Source: Rudaeicoccus suwonensis (GTDB lineage Bacteria; Actinomycetota; Actinomycetes; Actinomycetales; Dermatophilaceae). Taken from it: a stretch of 64,000 bases of DNA. The stretch lies in assembly GCF_007829035.1 (NCBI RefSeq), contig NZ_VIVQ01000003.1, positions 245,550 through 309,549 of the forward strand, written 5' to 3'. The notes under the pieces are model-generated. The model ran no database searches. It was given only the letters and a program-made list of their open reading frames with translations, and was not told where the DNA came from. The translations under genes and the position numbers were made by a program. Positions 36,950 to 49,646 of the stretch are shown here, one piece after another; within the stretch, counting starts at the first letter, position 1; each line of letters starts with the position of its first letter.

Positions 36950-38020
36950 GAACCTACCTGTTTGTGCGGCGGTTCCCGCAGGCGCCCGGCGCACATGCGA
37001 ACCTGTCGCACTCGCGCTGCAACGCTGGGCTCGTGCGCGCGACTGGGGTGGGCGAAGGGCTCGTGCGTACCACTCGGGTGACTGTGGGGTGGAGGGGCGG
37101 TCTTCATGCGGGCGAGTGGCACGTCGTGACCCGGCGATGGTCCCGAGTGTCACGACATGCCCCCACAGAGTCCGATCCGGGGCTCGTGCGCGCCACTGGC
37201 GGTGGGTTTGGGCTCGTGCGCGCCACTGGGGTGGGCGAAGGGCTCGTGCGCGCCACTCGCGCGCTTCTCGTTGTGGCCACGCGCGGACGGTAGATGGCGC
37301 GCGCAATGGTGGTAGGCGAGTGGCGCGGGACGGGCACGAGTTGTGCGGGGATGGCCTTCGTGCCGCACGAGTGGCACGTTGCGGCTCTCACGGCACGCGA
37401 GTGTCACGAGAGCGCCCCACATCGCGTGATTCGGGGCTCGTGCGCGCCACTGGGGTGGGCGAAGGGCTCGTGCGCACCATTCGGGTTGCTGCGGGGTGGA
37501 GGGGTGGTCTTGGTGTGGGCGAGTGGCACGTTGTGGCTCTCACGGCACGCGAGTGTCACGAGAGCGCCCCACATCGCGTGATTCGGGGCTCGTGCGCGCC
37601 ACTGGCGGTGGGTTTTGGGCGCTGGCGTGCCACTGGCGGTGGGTTTTGGGCTCGTGCGCACCACTCGGGTTGCTGCGAGGTGGAGGGGTGGTCTTGGTGT
37701 GGGCGAGTGGCACGTTGTGGCTCTCACGGCACGCGAGTGTCACGAGAGCGCCCCACATCGCGTGATTCGGGGCTCGTGCGCGCCACTGGCGGTGGGTTTG
37801 GGCTCGTGCGCGCCACTGGGGTGGGCGAAGGGCTTGTGCGCACCACTCGGGTTGCTGCGGGGTGGAGGGGTGGTCTTGGTGTGGGCGAGTGGCACGTTGT
37901 GGCTCTCACGGCACGCGAGTGTCACGAGAGCGCCCCACATCGCGTGATTCGGGGCTCGTGCGCGCCACTGGCGGTGGGTTTTGGGCTCGTGCGCGCCACT
38001 CGCGAGAGCCAAGGGCGCGG
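36950..38020. repeat. Complex tandem repeats between sodN and the sodX-type gene
   Basis: About 1.07 kb is built from two repeat types. A short unit of about 30 bases begins GGGCTCGTGCGCGCCACTGG and occurs, with variants, near 37028, 37058, 37180, 37210, 37240, 37434, 37464, 37586, 37618, 37648, 37770, 37800, 37830, 37952 and 37983. A longer block of about 85 bases beginning GAGTGGCACGTTG occurs at 37369, 37521, 37705 and 37887, at intervals of 152, 184 and 182 bases. The open frames through it mirror the repeats and show no protein family. No coding gene is credible here. Confidence 0.85.
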
Positions 38021-38024
38021 GGTG

Positions 38025-38390
38025 TCACTCGCGGTGGCGCGGACGCACAACGGGAGGCTGCGTGTCGGTCAGTTGCCGCGGCGGCCGCGAAAGCGGCCAG
38101 CCGATGCGGACCAGCACCCGCCCCAGGACGTCGCTGCCCGGGATCGCGCCAACCAGCCAGGAGTCGACGCCCTCGTCGGGGTTGTCGCGTTCCACCCACC
38201 AGCCGTCGCCGTCCGGCCGGGTGATCCGTTTGACCGCGACCGGTCGCGGGCCGTCGGAAGCGTCCGGCAGTCGCACCACGTGCGTGTGACCGACGCGAGG
38301 AGCGACGTCATACAGCACCAGCAGACGATCTCCGTCGACGTATGTCGGTTCCATGGACCGGCCCCGCACGACGGCGAGGCCCAATCTCAT
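38025..38390 (-). CDS. sodX: Nickel SOD maturation protease (S26 family, SodX)
   Basis: This 121-residue signal-peptidase-like protein has the catalytic serine in VRGRSMEPTYVDGDRLLV (near residue 12) and the catalytic lysine in PVAVKRI (near residue 54). It lacks the membrane anchor of ordinary type I signal peptidases, so it should work on a cytoplasmic protein. Together with sodN on the same strand this fits the protease that removes the Ni-SOD leader. Its start is 11 bases after the ABC ATPase stop, so it may be transcribed from the amino-acid importer operon. Confidence 0.85.
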   Translation of the reverse strand: MRLGLAVVRGRSMEPTYVDGDRLLVLYDVAPRVGHTHVVRLPDASDGPRPVAVKRITRPDGDGWWVERDNPDEGVDSWLVGAIPGSDVLGRVLVRIGWPLSRPPRQLTDTQPPVVRPRHRE

Positions 38391-38401
38391 GGAACGTCAG
38401 A

Positions 38402-39217
38402 CTAGCTCGCCTCCTCCGACCCCTCCGCAGCTGAACGCTCGGCGTTGGCGAGGATGCGTCGCAGGAAGGTGCGGGTCCGTTGATGCTGCGGGTTGTCGAT
38501 CACCTCGGCACAGGCGCCGGTCTCGACGACAACCCCTGCGTCCATGAAGACGACCGTGTCGGCGACCTCCCGGGCGAACTCGACCTCGTGGGTGACCACG
38601 ATCATCGTCATACCCTCGTCGGCGAGTTCGCGCATCACGTCGAGCACCTCGCCGACCAGCTCCGGGTCGAGCGCGGAGGTCGGCTCGTCGAAGAGCATCA
38701 GCTTGGGCTTCATCGCCAACGCCCGGGCGATCGCGACCCGCTGCTGCTGCCCACCGGACAACTGGGCCGGGTAGTGGTCGCAGCGATCGCCCAGGCCCAC
38801 CCGCTCCAACAGCTCGCGAGCGGTGCTCTCGGCATCGGCTTTCTTGACACCCTTGACCTGCACCGGGGCCTCCATGACGTTGCGCAGAGCGGTCATGTGC
38901 GGAAACAGGTTGAAGCGCTGGAAGACCATGCCGATCTCAGCCCGCTGGGCCGCGATCTGCTTGTCCGACAGGCGGTGCAGCCGGCCGGCCCGCTGGGTGA
39001 GGCCGAGCAGTTCACCGTCGACGAAGATGCGGCCGCCGTCGATGGTCTCCAACTGATTGATGCGCCGCAGAAAGGTCGTCTTGCCTGAGCCGCTCGGGCC
39101 CAGCAAGCAGACGACTTCGCCGGTCGTGACGTCGAGGTCGATACCCCGAAGCACCTCGTTGCCGTGAAAGGCCTTGGAAACGTTGATCGCTCGGACGAGC
39201 GCGTTTGTTCCGGCCAT
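38402..39217 (-). CDS. Polar amino-acid ABC importer, ATP-binding protein
   Basis: The ATG at 39217 overlaps the permease stop (TGATG), giving 271 residues; a much longer open frame upstream reads through the permease in another frame and is spurious. Motifs are [15 protein letters not shown] (Walker A), [19 protein letters not shown] (signature) and [14 protein letters not shown] (Walker B), followed by [13 protein letters not shown], all diagnostic of the GlnQ/HisP type. Confidence 0.92.
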   Translation of the reverse strand: MAGTNALVRAINVSKAFHGNEVLRGIDLDVTTGEVVCLLGPSGSGKTTFLRRINQLETIDGGRIFVDGELLGLTQRAGRLHRLSDKQIAAQRAEIGMVFQRFNLFPHMTALRNVMEAPVQVKGVKKADAESTARELLERVGLGDRCDHYPAQLSGGQQQRVAIARALAMKPKLMLFDEPTSALDPELVGEVLDVMRELADEGMTMIVVTHEVEFAREVADTVVFMDAGVVVETGACAEVIDNPQHQRTRTFLRRILANAERSAAEGSEEAS

Positions 39218-40200
39218 CACATGCCACCTCCGCCGCTGCGCAGCGACGCGAATCTCGCGCGCATGCTCTTGTCCGGGCCGGTGGCGCCGAAGCCACGTCC
39301 GAAATAGCGCTCCAGATAGCTCTGGCCGACCATCAGCACCGAGCACACGATGAGATACCAGAGCAGCGCGGCCACCAGGGCGGGCATCACCTTGTAGGTC
39401 GAATTGGCGACCGCGTTGGCCTGGAAGAACAGTTCGGTCGTGACCGGCACTGCCGACAGCAGCGACGTGTCCTTGACCATCGCGATGGTCTCGTTGCCGG
39501 TCGGCGGGACGATGACGCGCATCGCCTGCGGCAGGATGATGCGGCGCATCGCCGTGCCGCGGCTCATGCCGAGCGCGCAGGCCGCCTCGTCCTGGCCCTT
39601 GTCGACCGACAGCAGCCCGGCCCGGGCGATCTCCGCCATGTATGCCGCTTCCGACAGGCCCAGGCCCAGGATGCCGACGATGATGCCGCTGGAGATCGTT
39701 CTGACGTCGAGAGTCGCGAACGTCATACCGTCCGACAGCCCGACGAAGTTGCCGAGCTCCTTGCTGAACGGCACTCCGAACTGCAGCTGCGGGTAGAGGT
39801 AGAGCAGGCCGACGCCGAAGATCACCAGCAGCACGTAGCGCGGCACAGCGCGGAAGAACCACGTATAGACGAAGGCCACCCCGCGCAGCACTGGATTCGA
39901 CGACAGCCGCATCACTGCGAGCAGCACACCCAGGACCACACCGAGGACCATCGAACCGATGGTGCACACGATGGTGCCCTTGACCAGCCCCTCGAGCACC
40001 GGCCGGTAGTCCATGACCCGGTAGACGAACGCCCAGTCCCACTTGTCGTTGGTGACGAAGGAGTTCACCAGCATGGCCATGAGCACGGCGATGACGACCA
40101 TCGCGACCCATTGCCAAGGGTGCCGTACGCCGTGGGCGTGGATCCGGCCGGGTCGCTCCTCGCCGCCTGTCAGAGTCTCCTCGGTCGTCGCGGCGCTCAT
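39217..40200 (-). CDS. Polar amino-acid ABC importer, permease
   Basis: The start at 40200 overlaps the binding-protein stop by four bases (ATGA), giving 327 residues. About five to six membrane segments are present, and the inner-membrane coupling loop reads EAACALGMSRGTAMRRIILPQAMRVIVPP, typical of the HisMQ/GltK family. A single permease gene suggests a homodimeric channel. Confidence 0.92.
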   Translation of the reverse strand: MSAATTEETLTGGEERPGRIHAHGVRHPWQWVAMVVIAVLMAMLVNSFVTNDKWDWAFVYRVMDYRPVLEGLVKGTIVCTIGSMVLGVVLGVLLAVMRLSSNPVLRGVAFVYTWFFRAVPRYVLLVIFGVGLLYLYPQLQFGVPFSKELGNFVGLSDGMTFATLDVRTISSGIIVGILGLGLSEAAYMAEIARAGLLSVDKGQDEAACALGMSRGTAMRRIILPQAMRVIVPPTGNETIAMVKDTSLLSAVPVTTELFFQANAVANSTYKVMPALVAALLWYLIVCSVLMVGQSYLERYFGRGFGATGPDKSMRARFASLRSGGGGM

Positions 40201-41096
40201 GAGGCCACCGCCGGGTCCACTGCGAACATGTCCACCGCGCCGCTCTCCTGGCCCCACTTGGCGAGGGTCTTGTCATAGCTGCCGTCGCTGACCATGGCCG
40301 CGAAGGCCTGGGCGATGGCGTTGCCGAAGTCCGTCTGTGCCTTGGGCAGGACGATGCCGTATGGCGCAGCACCCGTGATCTTGCCGACGGCCTGCAGCTT
40401 GGTGCCGGTCTTCTTCACGGCGTACAGCGCGACGGGGGAGTCGGCGGCCATCGCGTCGATCTTGCCGGCCAGCAGGTCTGTCGTGACCTTGGACTGCAGG
40501 TCCTCCACGACCGCCTTGACCGGGTGAGATCTGCACTGGTCCTTGTTGATGGCGGCGATCTCGTCCGCCTGGGTCGTGCCGGTCTGCACCCCGACCGACA
40601 GGCCGCACGGCTGAAGCGGGTTGACCCCCTTGGGATTTCCCTTGGCAGTCACCCATTGGGTGCCGGCCGAGAAGTAGCTCACCATCGTGACCTGCTTCTC
40701 CCGGTCGGCGGTCACGGTGAACGACGACGTCGCCAGGTCATACTTCCCGCCGACGACACCGGTGATGATGCTGTCGAACTTCGCATTGACGAAGTCGGCC
40801 TTCAGGCCGAGCTTCTGTAGCGCGGTGCGCAGCAGGTCGACGTCCATGCCGATGACGGTCTGACCATCCGGGGCCAGGAACTCGTTCGGCTCGTATGACG
40901 CATCGGTGGCGATGGTGAGTGTCCCCTTGGACCGGACGGTGGCCGGGACCAAGGCAGCGAGTCGCTTGGAGATGCTTGCGCCGGGGCCGGACGTGTCGTC
41001 GGCCGCGCCGAGGCCCAGTGAGGTCGCACCGCACCCGGACAGCAGCACGGCGCTGCTGACGGCGCCGATGACGAGTGGAGGTAAGCGCGACGGCAC
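40197..41096 (-). CDS. Amino-acid-binding lipoprotein (SBP family 3)
   Basis: The GTG start at 41096 has AAGGAA upstream. The 299-residue product has a short signal with lipobox LLSGC (lipidated cysteine near residue 22) and a family 3 binding domain. Characteristic stretches are LTIATDASYEPNEFLAPDGQ, IGMDVDLLRTALQKLGLK and KYDLATSSFTVTADREKQV. It is the first gene of the importer operon. The ligand is probably a polar amino acid; the residues do not let me name it. Confidence 0.9.
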   Translation of the reverse strand: MPSRLPPLVIGAVSSAVLLSGCGATSLGLGAADDTSGPGASISKRLAALVPATVRSKGTLTIATDASYEPNEFLAPDGQTVIGMDVDLLRTALQKLGLKADFVNAKFDSIITGVVGGKYDLATSSFTVTADREKQVTMVSYFSAGTQWVTAKGNPKGVNPLQPCGLSVGVQTGTTQADEIAAINKDQCRSHPVKAVVEDLQSKVTTDLLAGKIDAMAADSPVALYAVKKTGTKLQAVGKITGAAPYGIVLPKAQTDFGNAIAQAFAAMVSDGSYDKTLAKWGQESGAVDMFAVDPAVAS

Positions 41097-41203
41097 GCGG
41101 GTTCCTTCCCAGTGAGAACGTGTCGGCGGCTATCGTCGCACTTCGGCGCCCATTCTCGCTGGAAAATAAGGGAAGATTTTCAGGTCTTTATCAGTATTTG
41201 ATG

Positions 41204-41802
41204 CTAATAGCGCAGGGTGGCCATGAACGCGACGCAGTCGTCATACAGCGGCAGATCGCCGTCGTCTCGTGCCTGCTGCAGAGTCGGGGCGGCCGTGTCC
41301 TTCGGCGACAGCACCGGCTCCAATCCAGCCGGGAAGGTCAGTGCGAGGTCCGGGTCCAACGGGCTGATGCCGTGTTCGCGTGACGGGTTGTATGCCGTCG
41401 AGCACAGGTACATCGCGCACGAGTCGTCCAGCAGGCTGACCAGGCAGTGGCCCAGGCCCTCGGAGAGATACACGGCGCGGCGGGACTCGGTGTCCAGCCG
41501 CACCGACTCCCACGTGCCGAAGGTCGGTGAACCGACCCGAATGTCGACGACGTAGTCGATGAAGGCGCCACTGACCGCGGTGACGTACTTCGCCTGGCTC
41601 GGCGGGACATCGGCGTAGTGGATGCCGCGCACCGCGCCCTTGCAGGACACCGAGACGTTTGTCTGCATCACGTCGAGGCGGTGACCGACGTGCTCCGCCA
41701 GCTTGTCGCCGCGGAACCCTTCCATGAAAACGCCTCTGTCGTCAGGGAATTGACGTGGCGTGATCACGAAGGCGCCGGTGATGCCGAGGGGGTCGATCTG
41801 CA

Positions 41803-41803
<1 letters not shown>
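41204..41803 (-). CDS. rmlC: dTDP-4-dehydrorhamnose 3,5-epimerase (RmlC)
   Basis: The ATG at 41803 overlaps the rmlA stop (TGATG), giving 199 residues. The cupin enzyme shows DDRGVFMEGFRGD, VSVSCKGAVRGIHYADVPP with the catalytic histidine, and LCSTAYNPSREHGISPLDPDL with the conserved tyrosine. LGHCLVSL replaces the commoner HGF motif, so a 3- or 5-epimerase variant of the family is possible, but the full rml set argues for RmlC. Confidence 0.87.
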
Positions 41804-43751
<1,948 letters not shown>

Positions 43752-43752
43752 G

Positions 43753-44583
43753 GTGCGCTGGCTGGTCATCGGTGGCCGCGGCATGCTCGGCACCGACCTG
43801 GTGGATCTGCTGCAGCGGCGCGGGCAACAGGTGCGAGCGGTCGGCTCGGCGGAGTGCGACATCCGCGACGTCGGGCAGGTACGCGCAGCTGTCTCGGGGC
43901 ACGACGTCGTCGTCAACGCCGCGGCGTGGACCGCGGTCGACGATGCGGAATCCCACGAGGCCGAGGCGTTCGCCCTGAACGCGACCGGGGCGCACAACGT
44001 CGCGGTGGCGACACGGGACGCCGGTTCCCGCCTGGTGCACGTGTCCACCGACTATGTCTTCGACGGCGCCGCGACGAAGCCGTACGATCCGGCCGAACTG
44101 CAGCAGCCGCAGTCGGCATACGGGCGCAGCAAGGCCGCGGGGGAGTGGGCGGTGCGGGCAGCGCACCCGGACGCGCTCGTGGTGCGGACCGCCTGGCTGT
44201 ATGGCGCCCACGGCCCCAACTTCGTGCGGACGATGCTGCGACTGGCCGGTGAGCGCGACACCTGGAAGGTCGTCGACGACCAAGTCGGGCAGCCGACCTG
44301 GACTGCGGATCTGGCGTTGTGCATCGCCGAACTCGTCACCTCCGGCGCGGCTGGTGGTTATCACCATTGCTCCGGGTCCGGCTCCACGACGTGGTGTGGT
44401 TTCGCGCGCGAGGTGTTGCGGTTGACCGGTCAGGATCCGCAGCGCATCCAGCCGTGCACCAGTGATGAGTTTCCGAGTGTCGTGGCGCGGCCGAAGTTCA
44501 GTTGCCTTGTGGCAGAGGCGAACCCGGCTCTCGGAATTGCGCCGTGGCAAGAGCGGCTGGCGGCATACCTGGCGACGCAGTGA
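43753..44583 (+). CDS. rmlD: dTDP-4-dehydrorhamnose reductase
   Basis: The GTG start one base after rmlB gives 276 residues. Motifs are WLVIGGRGMLGTDLV (cofactor), NAAAWTAVDDAE, LVHVSTDYVFDG and the catalytic YGRSKAAGE (Tyr-x3-Lys), followed by VVRTAWLYG. It completes the dTDP-L-rhamnose pathway encoded by rmlA, rmlB, rmlC and rmlD in this cluster. Confidence 0.94.
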   Translation: MRWLVIGGRGMLGTDLVDLLQRRGQQVRAVGSAECDIRDVGQVRAAVSGHDVVVNAAAWTAVDDAESHEAEAFALNATGAHNVAVATRDAGSRLVHVSTDYVFDGAATKPYDPAELQQPQSAYGRSKAAGEWAVRAAHPDALVVRTAWLYGAHGPNFVRTMLRLAGERDTWKVVDDQVGQPTWTADLALCIAELVTSGAAGGYHHCSGSGSTTWCGFAREVLRLTGQDPQRIQPCTSDEFPSVVARPKFSCLVAEANPALGIAPWQERLAAYLATQ

Positions 44584-44624
44584 GGCACCGACGACGTAAG
44601 GTGACGCCTCCGCAGCCCGGTGCC
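44584..44624. terminator. Possible hairpin between rmlD and the SGNH gene
   Basis: GGCACCG immediately after the rmlD stop pairs with CGGTGCC at 44618-44624 across a 27-base loop that contains further GC pairing. The genes on either side are convergent. The stem is short, so confidence is low. Confidence 0.35.
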
Positions 44625-44629
44625 GATCC

Positions 44630-45304
44630 TCAGTTGTCGAGCTGCAACCAGTGCTGCCAGCCGGCATGCAGCACCAGCCAGGCGATGAGCCCGTAGCCCG
44701 CCTGGCCCGGGTGCATGCCGTCGCCGGCGGCCAGATCGGAGTGCCACTGATCGTGGCCGAGCAGCGGGCGGAAGCAGTCGACATAGGTCACACCGCGCCG
44801 GGCGCAGACATCGGCCTGGGCATCGACCAGCACCTGCAGTCGCTCGTTGGTCTCGGCGTCGATGGTGGGCGCAGGTCCCACGACGAAGGTCGCGATCGCC
44901 GAACTCGAGGCGTCGTCGAGGATGTTGGCGAGGTTGAGCCGGGAGCGAGCGGTCGTCATGCCCTGTGCGATGTCGCTCAGGCCGAAGGACACCACCAGAC
45001 GGCGCTCGTTGCAGGACGTCCACCGAACCTCGCACTCGCGCTGCCAACGGCCGAGCACGTCGGTCGAACTCTGACCGCGGACTCCGAGGTTGTAGGTCGC
45101 GAGGTCGACGCCGGCGTGTGGCGTGCGAGCGACCACCCGTGACACCCAGCCGAGGGCCTTGGGGTCACCCAGACCGGCGACGTAAGAGTCACCCACGAAG
45201 CACACGCCGACGCGGCGCTCGCCCTCGGCGACCTGGAAGTTGGCGCTCGGGTTGAAATCGGGCTCAGTGCCGTCGTGCGAATAACTCACGTGGGTCATTC
45301 TCAC
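44630..45304 (-). CDS. SGNH/GDSL-family hydrolase
   Basis: The GTG at 45304 overlaps the DUF6104 stop by four bases; ATG 45298 is an alternative. The roughly 224-residue protein has the GDSL nucleophile block VCFVGDSYVAGLGD near residue 38, a mid-protein SFGLSDIA and the C-terminal DGMHPGQAGY with the catalytic Asp and His. There is no signal peptide. Family members are esterases or deacylases; the substrate is unknown. Confidence 0.85.
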   Translation of the reverse strand: MRMTHVSYSHDGTEPDFNPSANFQVAEGERRVGVCFVGDSYVAGLGDPKALGWVSRVVARTPHAGVDLATYNLGVRGQSSTDVLGRWQRECEVRWTSCNERRLVVSFGLSDIAQGMTTARSRLNLANILDDASSSAIATFVVGPAPTIDAETNERLQVLVDAQADVCARRGVTYVDCFRPLLGHDQWHSDLAAGDGMHPGQAGYGLIAWLVLHAGWQHWLQLDN

Positions 45305-45477
45305 TCATCCTCGTCGTCCAGCCGGGCAAGCCAGGTCGCGAGTCGCTCCACCGGCACCTCGAAGTCGGGGTTGAGATCGACGAAGGTCTGCAACTGGTCG
45401 GCCAGCCACTGGAAGCTGACCTCCTCATCACCGCGTCGCGCGGCCAACTCCTCCAGGCCTCGGTCCGTGAAATACAT
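45301..45477 (-). CDS. DUF6104 family small protein
   Basis: The 58-residue product starts MYFTDRGLEELAARRGDEEV and ends VPVERLATWLARLDDEDE. AAAGAGGTG precedes the ATG, so the longer open frame beginning at 45549 is not used. It is acidic and helical, with no known function. The same small gene is found next to kgd in Streptomyces-like genomes, as here. Confidence 0.83.
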   Translation of the reverse strand: MYFTDRGLEELAARRGDEEVSFQWLADQLQTFVDLNPDFEVPVERLATWLARLDDEDE

Positions 45478-45591
45478 CGGGTCACCTCTTTCGGGGGTCG
45501 GTGTGCTGGTACGACGAACCGCCCGGCACCAGGCCGGGCGGCTCGTCATACCAGTCGGCAGCGGATCAGGAATCGATCCACGTGCCGTGGA

Positions 45592-48500
45592 TCAGCGGTC
45601 GAACGCCCGAGCCATCAGATCGGCGTTCTGCGCCTGGTGACGCTTGCTCGAGCCGGTCGCAGGTGCGGCGGCCGCCGGACGGCACACGACCCGCAACGGC
45701 CGCTGCTCACCCTGCTCGGACAGCAGTTCGGGCAGGTTGAGCGCCATGAACGGCCATGCACCTTGGTTCTTGGGCTCGTCCTGCACCCAGACGATCTCGG
45801 CGTTCGGGTAGACAGCGAGCTCCTGGGCCAGCTCTTGAGCCGGGATCGGCGCCAACTGCTCGACACGCAGGATCGCGGTCGTGGTGTCGCCTCGCTTGTC
45901 ACGCTCGGCCTCGAGGTCGTAGACGACGCGGGAGGACGCGAGCAGCACGCGGGTGACCTGCTCGGGTGCCGGCTTTGCGTGGTCGCTCATGACCGGACGG
46001 AAGCGGCCCTGAGTGAAGTCGGCCGGCTCGGAGGTCGCCGCCTTCAACCGCAGCAACTGCTTGGGGGTGAAGACGATCAGCGGCTTGCGCGGGCGGGCGG
46101 CCGCCTGCCGACGCAGCAGGTGGAAGTACGACGCGGGCGTCGAGGGGTAGGCGATCGTCAGGTTGTCCTCCGCGAACAACTGCAGGAATCTCTCGATGCG
46201 CGCCGAGGAGTGGTCGGCGCCCTGGCCCTCGTAGCCGTGCGGAAGCAGCAGCACCACAGAGGAACGCTGCGCCCACTTCTGCTCGGAGGAGCTGATGAAC
46301 TCGTCGATGATCGTCTGGGCGCCGTCGGCGAAGTCACCGAACTGGGCCTCCCACATGACCAGCGCATCCGGGCGCTCGACCGAGTAGCCGTATTCGAAGC
46401 CCATGGCCGCGTATTCGGACAGCAGGGAGTCGTAGACCCAGAACCACGCCTGGTCGGCCGAGAGGTACCGCAGCGGGGTCCACTCGTTGCCGTTGGTGTG
46501 GTCGATGAGCACGGAGTGGCGTTGCACGAAGGTGCCACGGCGGCTGTCCTGACCCGCCAGGCGCACCGGAGTGCCCTCCATGAGCAGGGAGCCGATGGCT
46601 GCAAGTTCGCCCATGGCCCAGTCGATTCCGCCTTCGCGCACCATCGCCGCGCGGCGTTCCATCAGCTTGGCCAGCTTCGGGTGGACCGTGAAGCCCTCCG
46701 GCGGCTTGACCCAGGTGTCACCGATCGTGAGCAGCGCGGTGTCGCTGATGGCGGTGTCGGTCGCGCTGCCGTCGGCGCGCTCGTCGTCCTCCTGCTGCGC
46801 CGACGGGCGCTCCAGACCGCCGTGGCCCTCGGCGTCGGTGCCGGCCGAGCTGTCGGGACTCGAGGGAGCCGCCACTTCGGCCTTGGCGGCCTTGGTCTCG
46901 GCGAACACCCGCTCCAGCTGCGCCTGGTAGTCCTTCAGCGCGGCTTCGGCCTGCTCGACCGAGATGTCGCCGCGGCCGATGAGGGCCTCGGTGTAGAGCT
47001 TGCGGACGCTGCGCTTGGCCTCGATGAGCTTGTACATCATCGGCTGGGTCATCGAGGGGTCGTCGCCCTCGTTGTGCCCGCGACGGCGGTAGCAGACCAT
47101 GTCGATGACCACGTCGCGGTGGAACTTCTGGCGGTACTCGTAGGCCAGTGCGGCCACGCCGACGCACGCCTCCGGGTCGTCGCCGTTGACGTGGAAGATC
47201 GGTGCCTGGATCATCCGCGCGACATCCGTGCTGTATGTCGAACTGCGTGCCTGGCCCGGCGACGTCGTGAAGCCGACCTGGTTGTTGACGACGATGTGGA
47301 TCGTGCCGCCGGTGCGGTAACCGCGCAACTGCGACAGGTTCAGCGTCTCGGCCACGATGCCCTGACCGGCGAACGCGGCGTCGCCGTGCATCAGGATCGG
47401 CAGGACGGTGAAGGCGGTGCCTGCCAGGTTGATGCGGTCCTGCTTCGCGCGGGCGATGCCCTCCAGCACGGGGTTGACGGCCTCGAGGTGGGAGGGGTTC
47501 GCCGCCAGGTAGACCTTGGTGGTGTTGCCCTCGTCCGAGGTGAACTCGCCCTCGGTGCCCAAGTGATACTTCACGTCACCCGAGCCCTGCACGGACTTCG
47601 GGTCCTGCTTTCCCTCGAACTCGCGGAAGATCTGCCCGTACGACTTGCCGGCGATGTTCGCCAGCACGTTGAGGCGACCACGGTGCGGCATACCGATCGT
47701 GACTTCGTCCATGCCGTCGTTGGCAGCCTCCGACAGCAGCCGGTCGAGCATGGCGATGACCGACTCGCCGCCCTCGAGGGAGAAGCGCTTCTGGCCGACG
47801 AACTTGGTCTGCAAGAAGGTCTCGAAGGCCTCGGCGGCGTTCAGGCGTCGCAGGATTCGCAACTGCTCGGCAGAGGACTGCTTCTCGTAACCGCGCTCGA
47901 CCTTGGACTGCACCCAGGCACGTTGTTCGGGATCCTGGATGTGCATGTACTCGATGCCGATCGAGCGGCAGTAGGCGTCGCGCAGAATGCCCAGAATCTT
48001 GCGCAGCTTGAGGAAGGGCTCACCCCCGAAGCCGCCGGTGGCGAACGAACGGTCGAGGTCCCACAACGTCAGTCCGTGGTTGGTGACGTCGAGGTCGGCG
48101 TGCCGGCGCTGCTTGTATTCCAGCGGGTCGGTGTCGGCCATGAGGTGGCCGCGCACGCGGTACGCGTGAATGAGCTCTTGCACACGGGCGACCTTGTTGA
48201 TGTCGTCGTCGTGGCTGACATCGATGTCCTGCACCCAGCGGATGGGCTCGTACGGAATCTTCAAGGACGTGAAGATCTCGTCGTAGAAGCCGTTCTCACC
48301 GAGCAGCAACTGATGGACCACGCGCAGGAACTCGCCGGACACGGCACCTTGGATGATGCGGTGGTCATAGGTCGAGGTCAGCGTCAGGATCTTGCTGACG
48401 GCGTTTCGGTTGAGCGTGTCGTTGCTGGCGCCCTGCCACTCGGCGGGGTACTCGAGCGCACCGACGCCGATGATCGCGCCCGCGCCCTTCATCAGTCGCG

Positions 48501-49434
48501 GCACCGAGTGCACAGTGCCGATGCCACCGGGGTTGGTCAGGCTGATGGTGGTGCCTGCGTAGTCGTCGACGGTGAGCTTGTTGTTGCGCGCCTTACGGAC
48601 CATCTCCTCGTAGGCGGTCCAGAACTGCGCGAAATCCATCGCCTCGGCGCCCTTGATGCTCGGCACGACCAGAGCGCGGCTGCCGTCATCCTTCTGCAGG
48701 TCGATGGCGAGGCCGAAGTTGACATGTCCGGGCTTGACCAGGCTCGGTTTGCCCTTGTCGTCCTCGATCAGGGAGTTGTTCATGTCGGGGACGACGGTCA
48801 GCGCCTTGAGGATGGCGTAACCGATGATGTGGGTGAAACTGACCTTGCCGCCGCGACTGCGGGACAGATGGTTGTTGATGACGATGCGGTTGTCGATGAG
48901 CAGTTTCGCCGGCACCGCGCGCACGCTCGTGGCGGTCGGCACCTCGAGGCTGGCTTCCATGTTGGTGACGATCCGGGCGGCGACACCGCGCAACGGGATG
49001 GTTTGGTCCTCGGCGGGCTCGACCGAGGGGGCTGCGCCGCTGCCGGCATCGCGGGAGATGAGTCGACCGTTGGACAGCTCGGCGGACTTCGGGTCGATCG
49101 TCGCGGGCAACGACTTCGTCGACTCGCTGGCGACGGAACGGTGCGTACTGTCGGTGGCGGGTGCCGCAGCTGGTGCGGGAGTGGACTCTTTGGCCGGAGC
49201 GGCCGGTGTCGCAGTCGGAGTGGTGGCGCCGTTGGTTGCGGCCGGCGCCTCGGTCGTCTTCGTCGTGGTCGTCGCACCGCTGCCGTTGGAGGACTCCGGG
49301 TGGAAGTCGGCGAAGAAACTCCACCACGCCTTGTCCACGGAGTTCTTGTCCTCGAGATACTGCTGGTACAGCTGGTCCACCAGCCACTCGTTGGGTCCGA
49401 ACGTCGCGAGTGGGTCTGACGACTGCGGTGACAC
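45592..49434 (-). CDS. kgd: Multifunctional 2-oxoglutarate metabolism enzyme (Kgd/OdhA)
   Basis: The 1280-residue protein fuses three parts. A short E1o N-terminal segment ([19 protein letters not shown]) and Ala/Pro-rich linker are followed by an E2-type acyltransferase domain (about residues 145-380, with [14 protein letters not shown]) that lacks a lipoyl domain. The thiamine-diphosphate E1 part (about 400-1280) includes [33 protein letters not shown] and NNQVGFTT. This is the actinobacterial form acting as 2-oxoglutarate dehydrogenase subunit, decarboxylase and carboligase. An insertion rich in Asp/Ser/Gly lies near residue 860. In relatives it is controlled by an FHA protein (GarA/OdhI), which is not encoded here. 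Confidence 0.95.
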   Translation of the reverse strand: MSPQSSDPLATFGPNEWLVDQLYQQYLEDKNSVDKAWWSFFADFHPESSNGSGATTTTKTTEAPAATNGATTPTATPAAPAKESTPAPAAAPATDSTHRSVASESTKSLPATIDPKSAELSNGRLISRDAGSGAAPSVEPAEDQTIPLRGVAARIVTNMEASLEVPTATSVRAVPAKLLIDNRIVINNHLSRSRGGKVSFTHIIGYAILKALTVVPDMNNSLIEDDKGKPSLVKPGHVNFGLAIDLQKDDGSRALVVPSIKGAEAMDFAQFWTAYEEMVRKARNNKLTVDDYAGTTISLTNPGGIGTVHSVPRLMKGAGAIIGVGALEYPAEWQGASNDTLNRNAVSKILTLTSTYDHRIIQGAVSGEFLRVVHQLLLGENGFYDEIFTSLKIPYEPIRWVQDIDVSHDDDINKVARVQELIHAYRVRGHLMADTDPLEYKQRRHADLDVTNHGLTLWDLDRSFATGGFGGEPFLKLRKILGILRDAYCRSIGIEYMHIQDPEQRAWVQSKVERGYEKQSSAEQLRILRRLNAAEAFETFLQTKFVGQKRFSLEGGESVIAMLDRLLSEAANDGMDEVTIGMPHRGRLNVLANIAGKSYGQIFREFEGKQDPKSVQGSGDVKYHLGTEGEFTSDEGNTTKVYLAANPSHLEAVNPVLEGIARAKQDRINLAGTAFTVLPILMHGDAAFAGQGIVAETLNLSQLRGYRTGGTIHIVVNNQVGFTTSPGQARSSTYSTDVARMIQAPIFHVNGDDPEACVGVAALAYEYRQKFHRDVVIDMVCYRRRGHNEGDDPSMTQPMMYKLIEAKRSVRKLYTEALIGRGDISVEQAEAALKDYQAQLERVFAETKAAKAEVAAPSSPDSSAGTDAEGHGGLERPSAQQEDDERADGSATDTAISDTALLTIGDTWVKPPEGFTVHPKLAKLMERRAAMVREGGIDWAMGELAAIGSLLMEGTPVRLAGQDSRRGTFVQRHSVLIDHTNGNEWTPLRYLSADQAWFWVYDSLLSEYAAMGFEYGYSVERPDALVMWEAQFGDFADGAQTIIDEFISSSEQKWAQRSSVVLLLPHGYEGQGADHSSARIERFLQLFAEDNLTIAYPSTPASYFHLLRRQAAARPRKPLIVFTPKQLLRLKAATSEPADFTQGRFRPVMSDHAKPAPEQVTRVLLASSRVVYDLEAERDKRGDTTTAILRVEQLAPIPAQELAQELAVYPNAEIVWVQDEPKNQGAWPFMALNLPELLSEQGEQRPLRVVCRPAAAAPATGSSKRHQAQNADLMARAFDR

Positions 49435-49646
49435 GCGAATGCGCCTCTTTCATCGGGATTCGGCACGGTATCGATCCGGCCGATCGATCGGTGCCCGGAG
49501 GCGGCTGTTCCGACCGGCTGCATCGTCCCGGCAAGGTTGTTGTTCAGTGCGGAAACAGGGCTCAGCGTGATGGACGCACACGAGAGTCGTGAATCCTGTG
49601 ATCAGCCTATCTCGCAGACCGGATGCCTTGAACTGCGTATCAGCGG

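Noticed and set aside
36950..38020. CRISPR-like array
   Set aside because: Units are variable, interleaved at two period lengths and lack unique spacers of constant size.
36807..38405. Long plus-strand open frame of about 530 codons across the sodN-sodX gap
   Set aside because: It consists of the translated tandem repeats, overlaps sodN and sodX ends in antisense, has no ribosome binding site and matches no family; high GC makes long chance frames common.
38402..40372. 656-codon fusion-like frame covering the ABC permease region and the ATPase
   Set aside because: The upstream part reads the permease gene in the wrong frame; the ATPase has its own ATG overlapping the permease stop.
45637..49419. 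Antisense open frame of about 1260 codons opposite kgd
   Set aside because: It mirrors kgd codon structure; the product is Arg/Leu/Gly-rich without motifs, and kgd itself is unambiguous.
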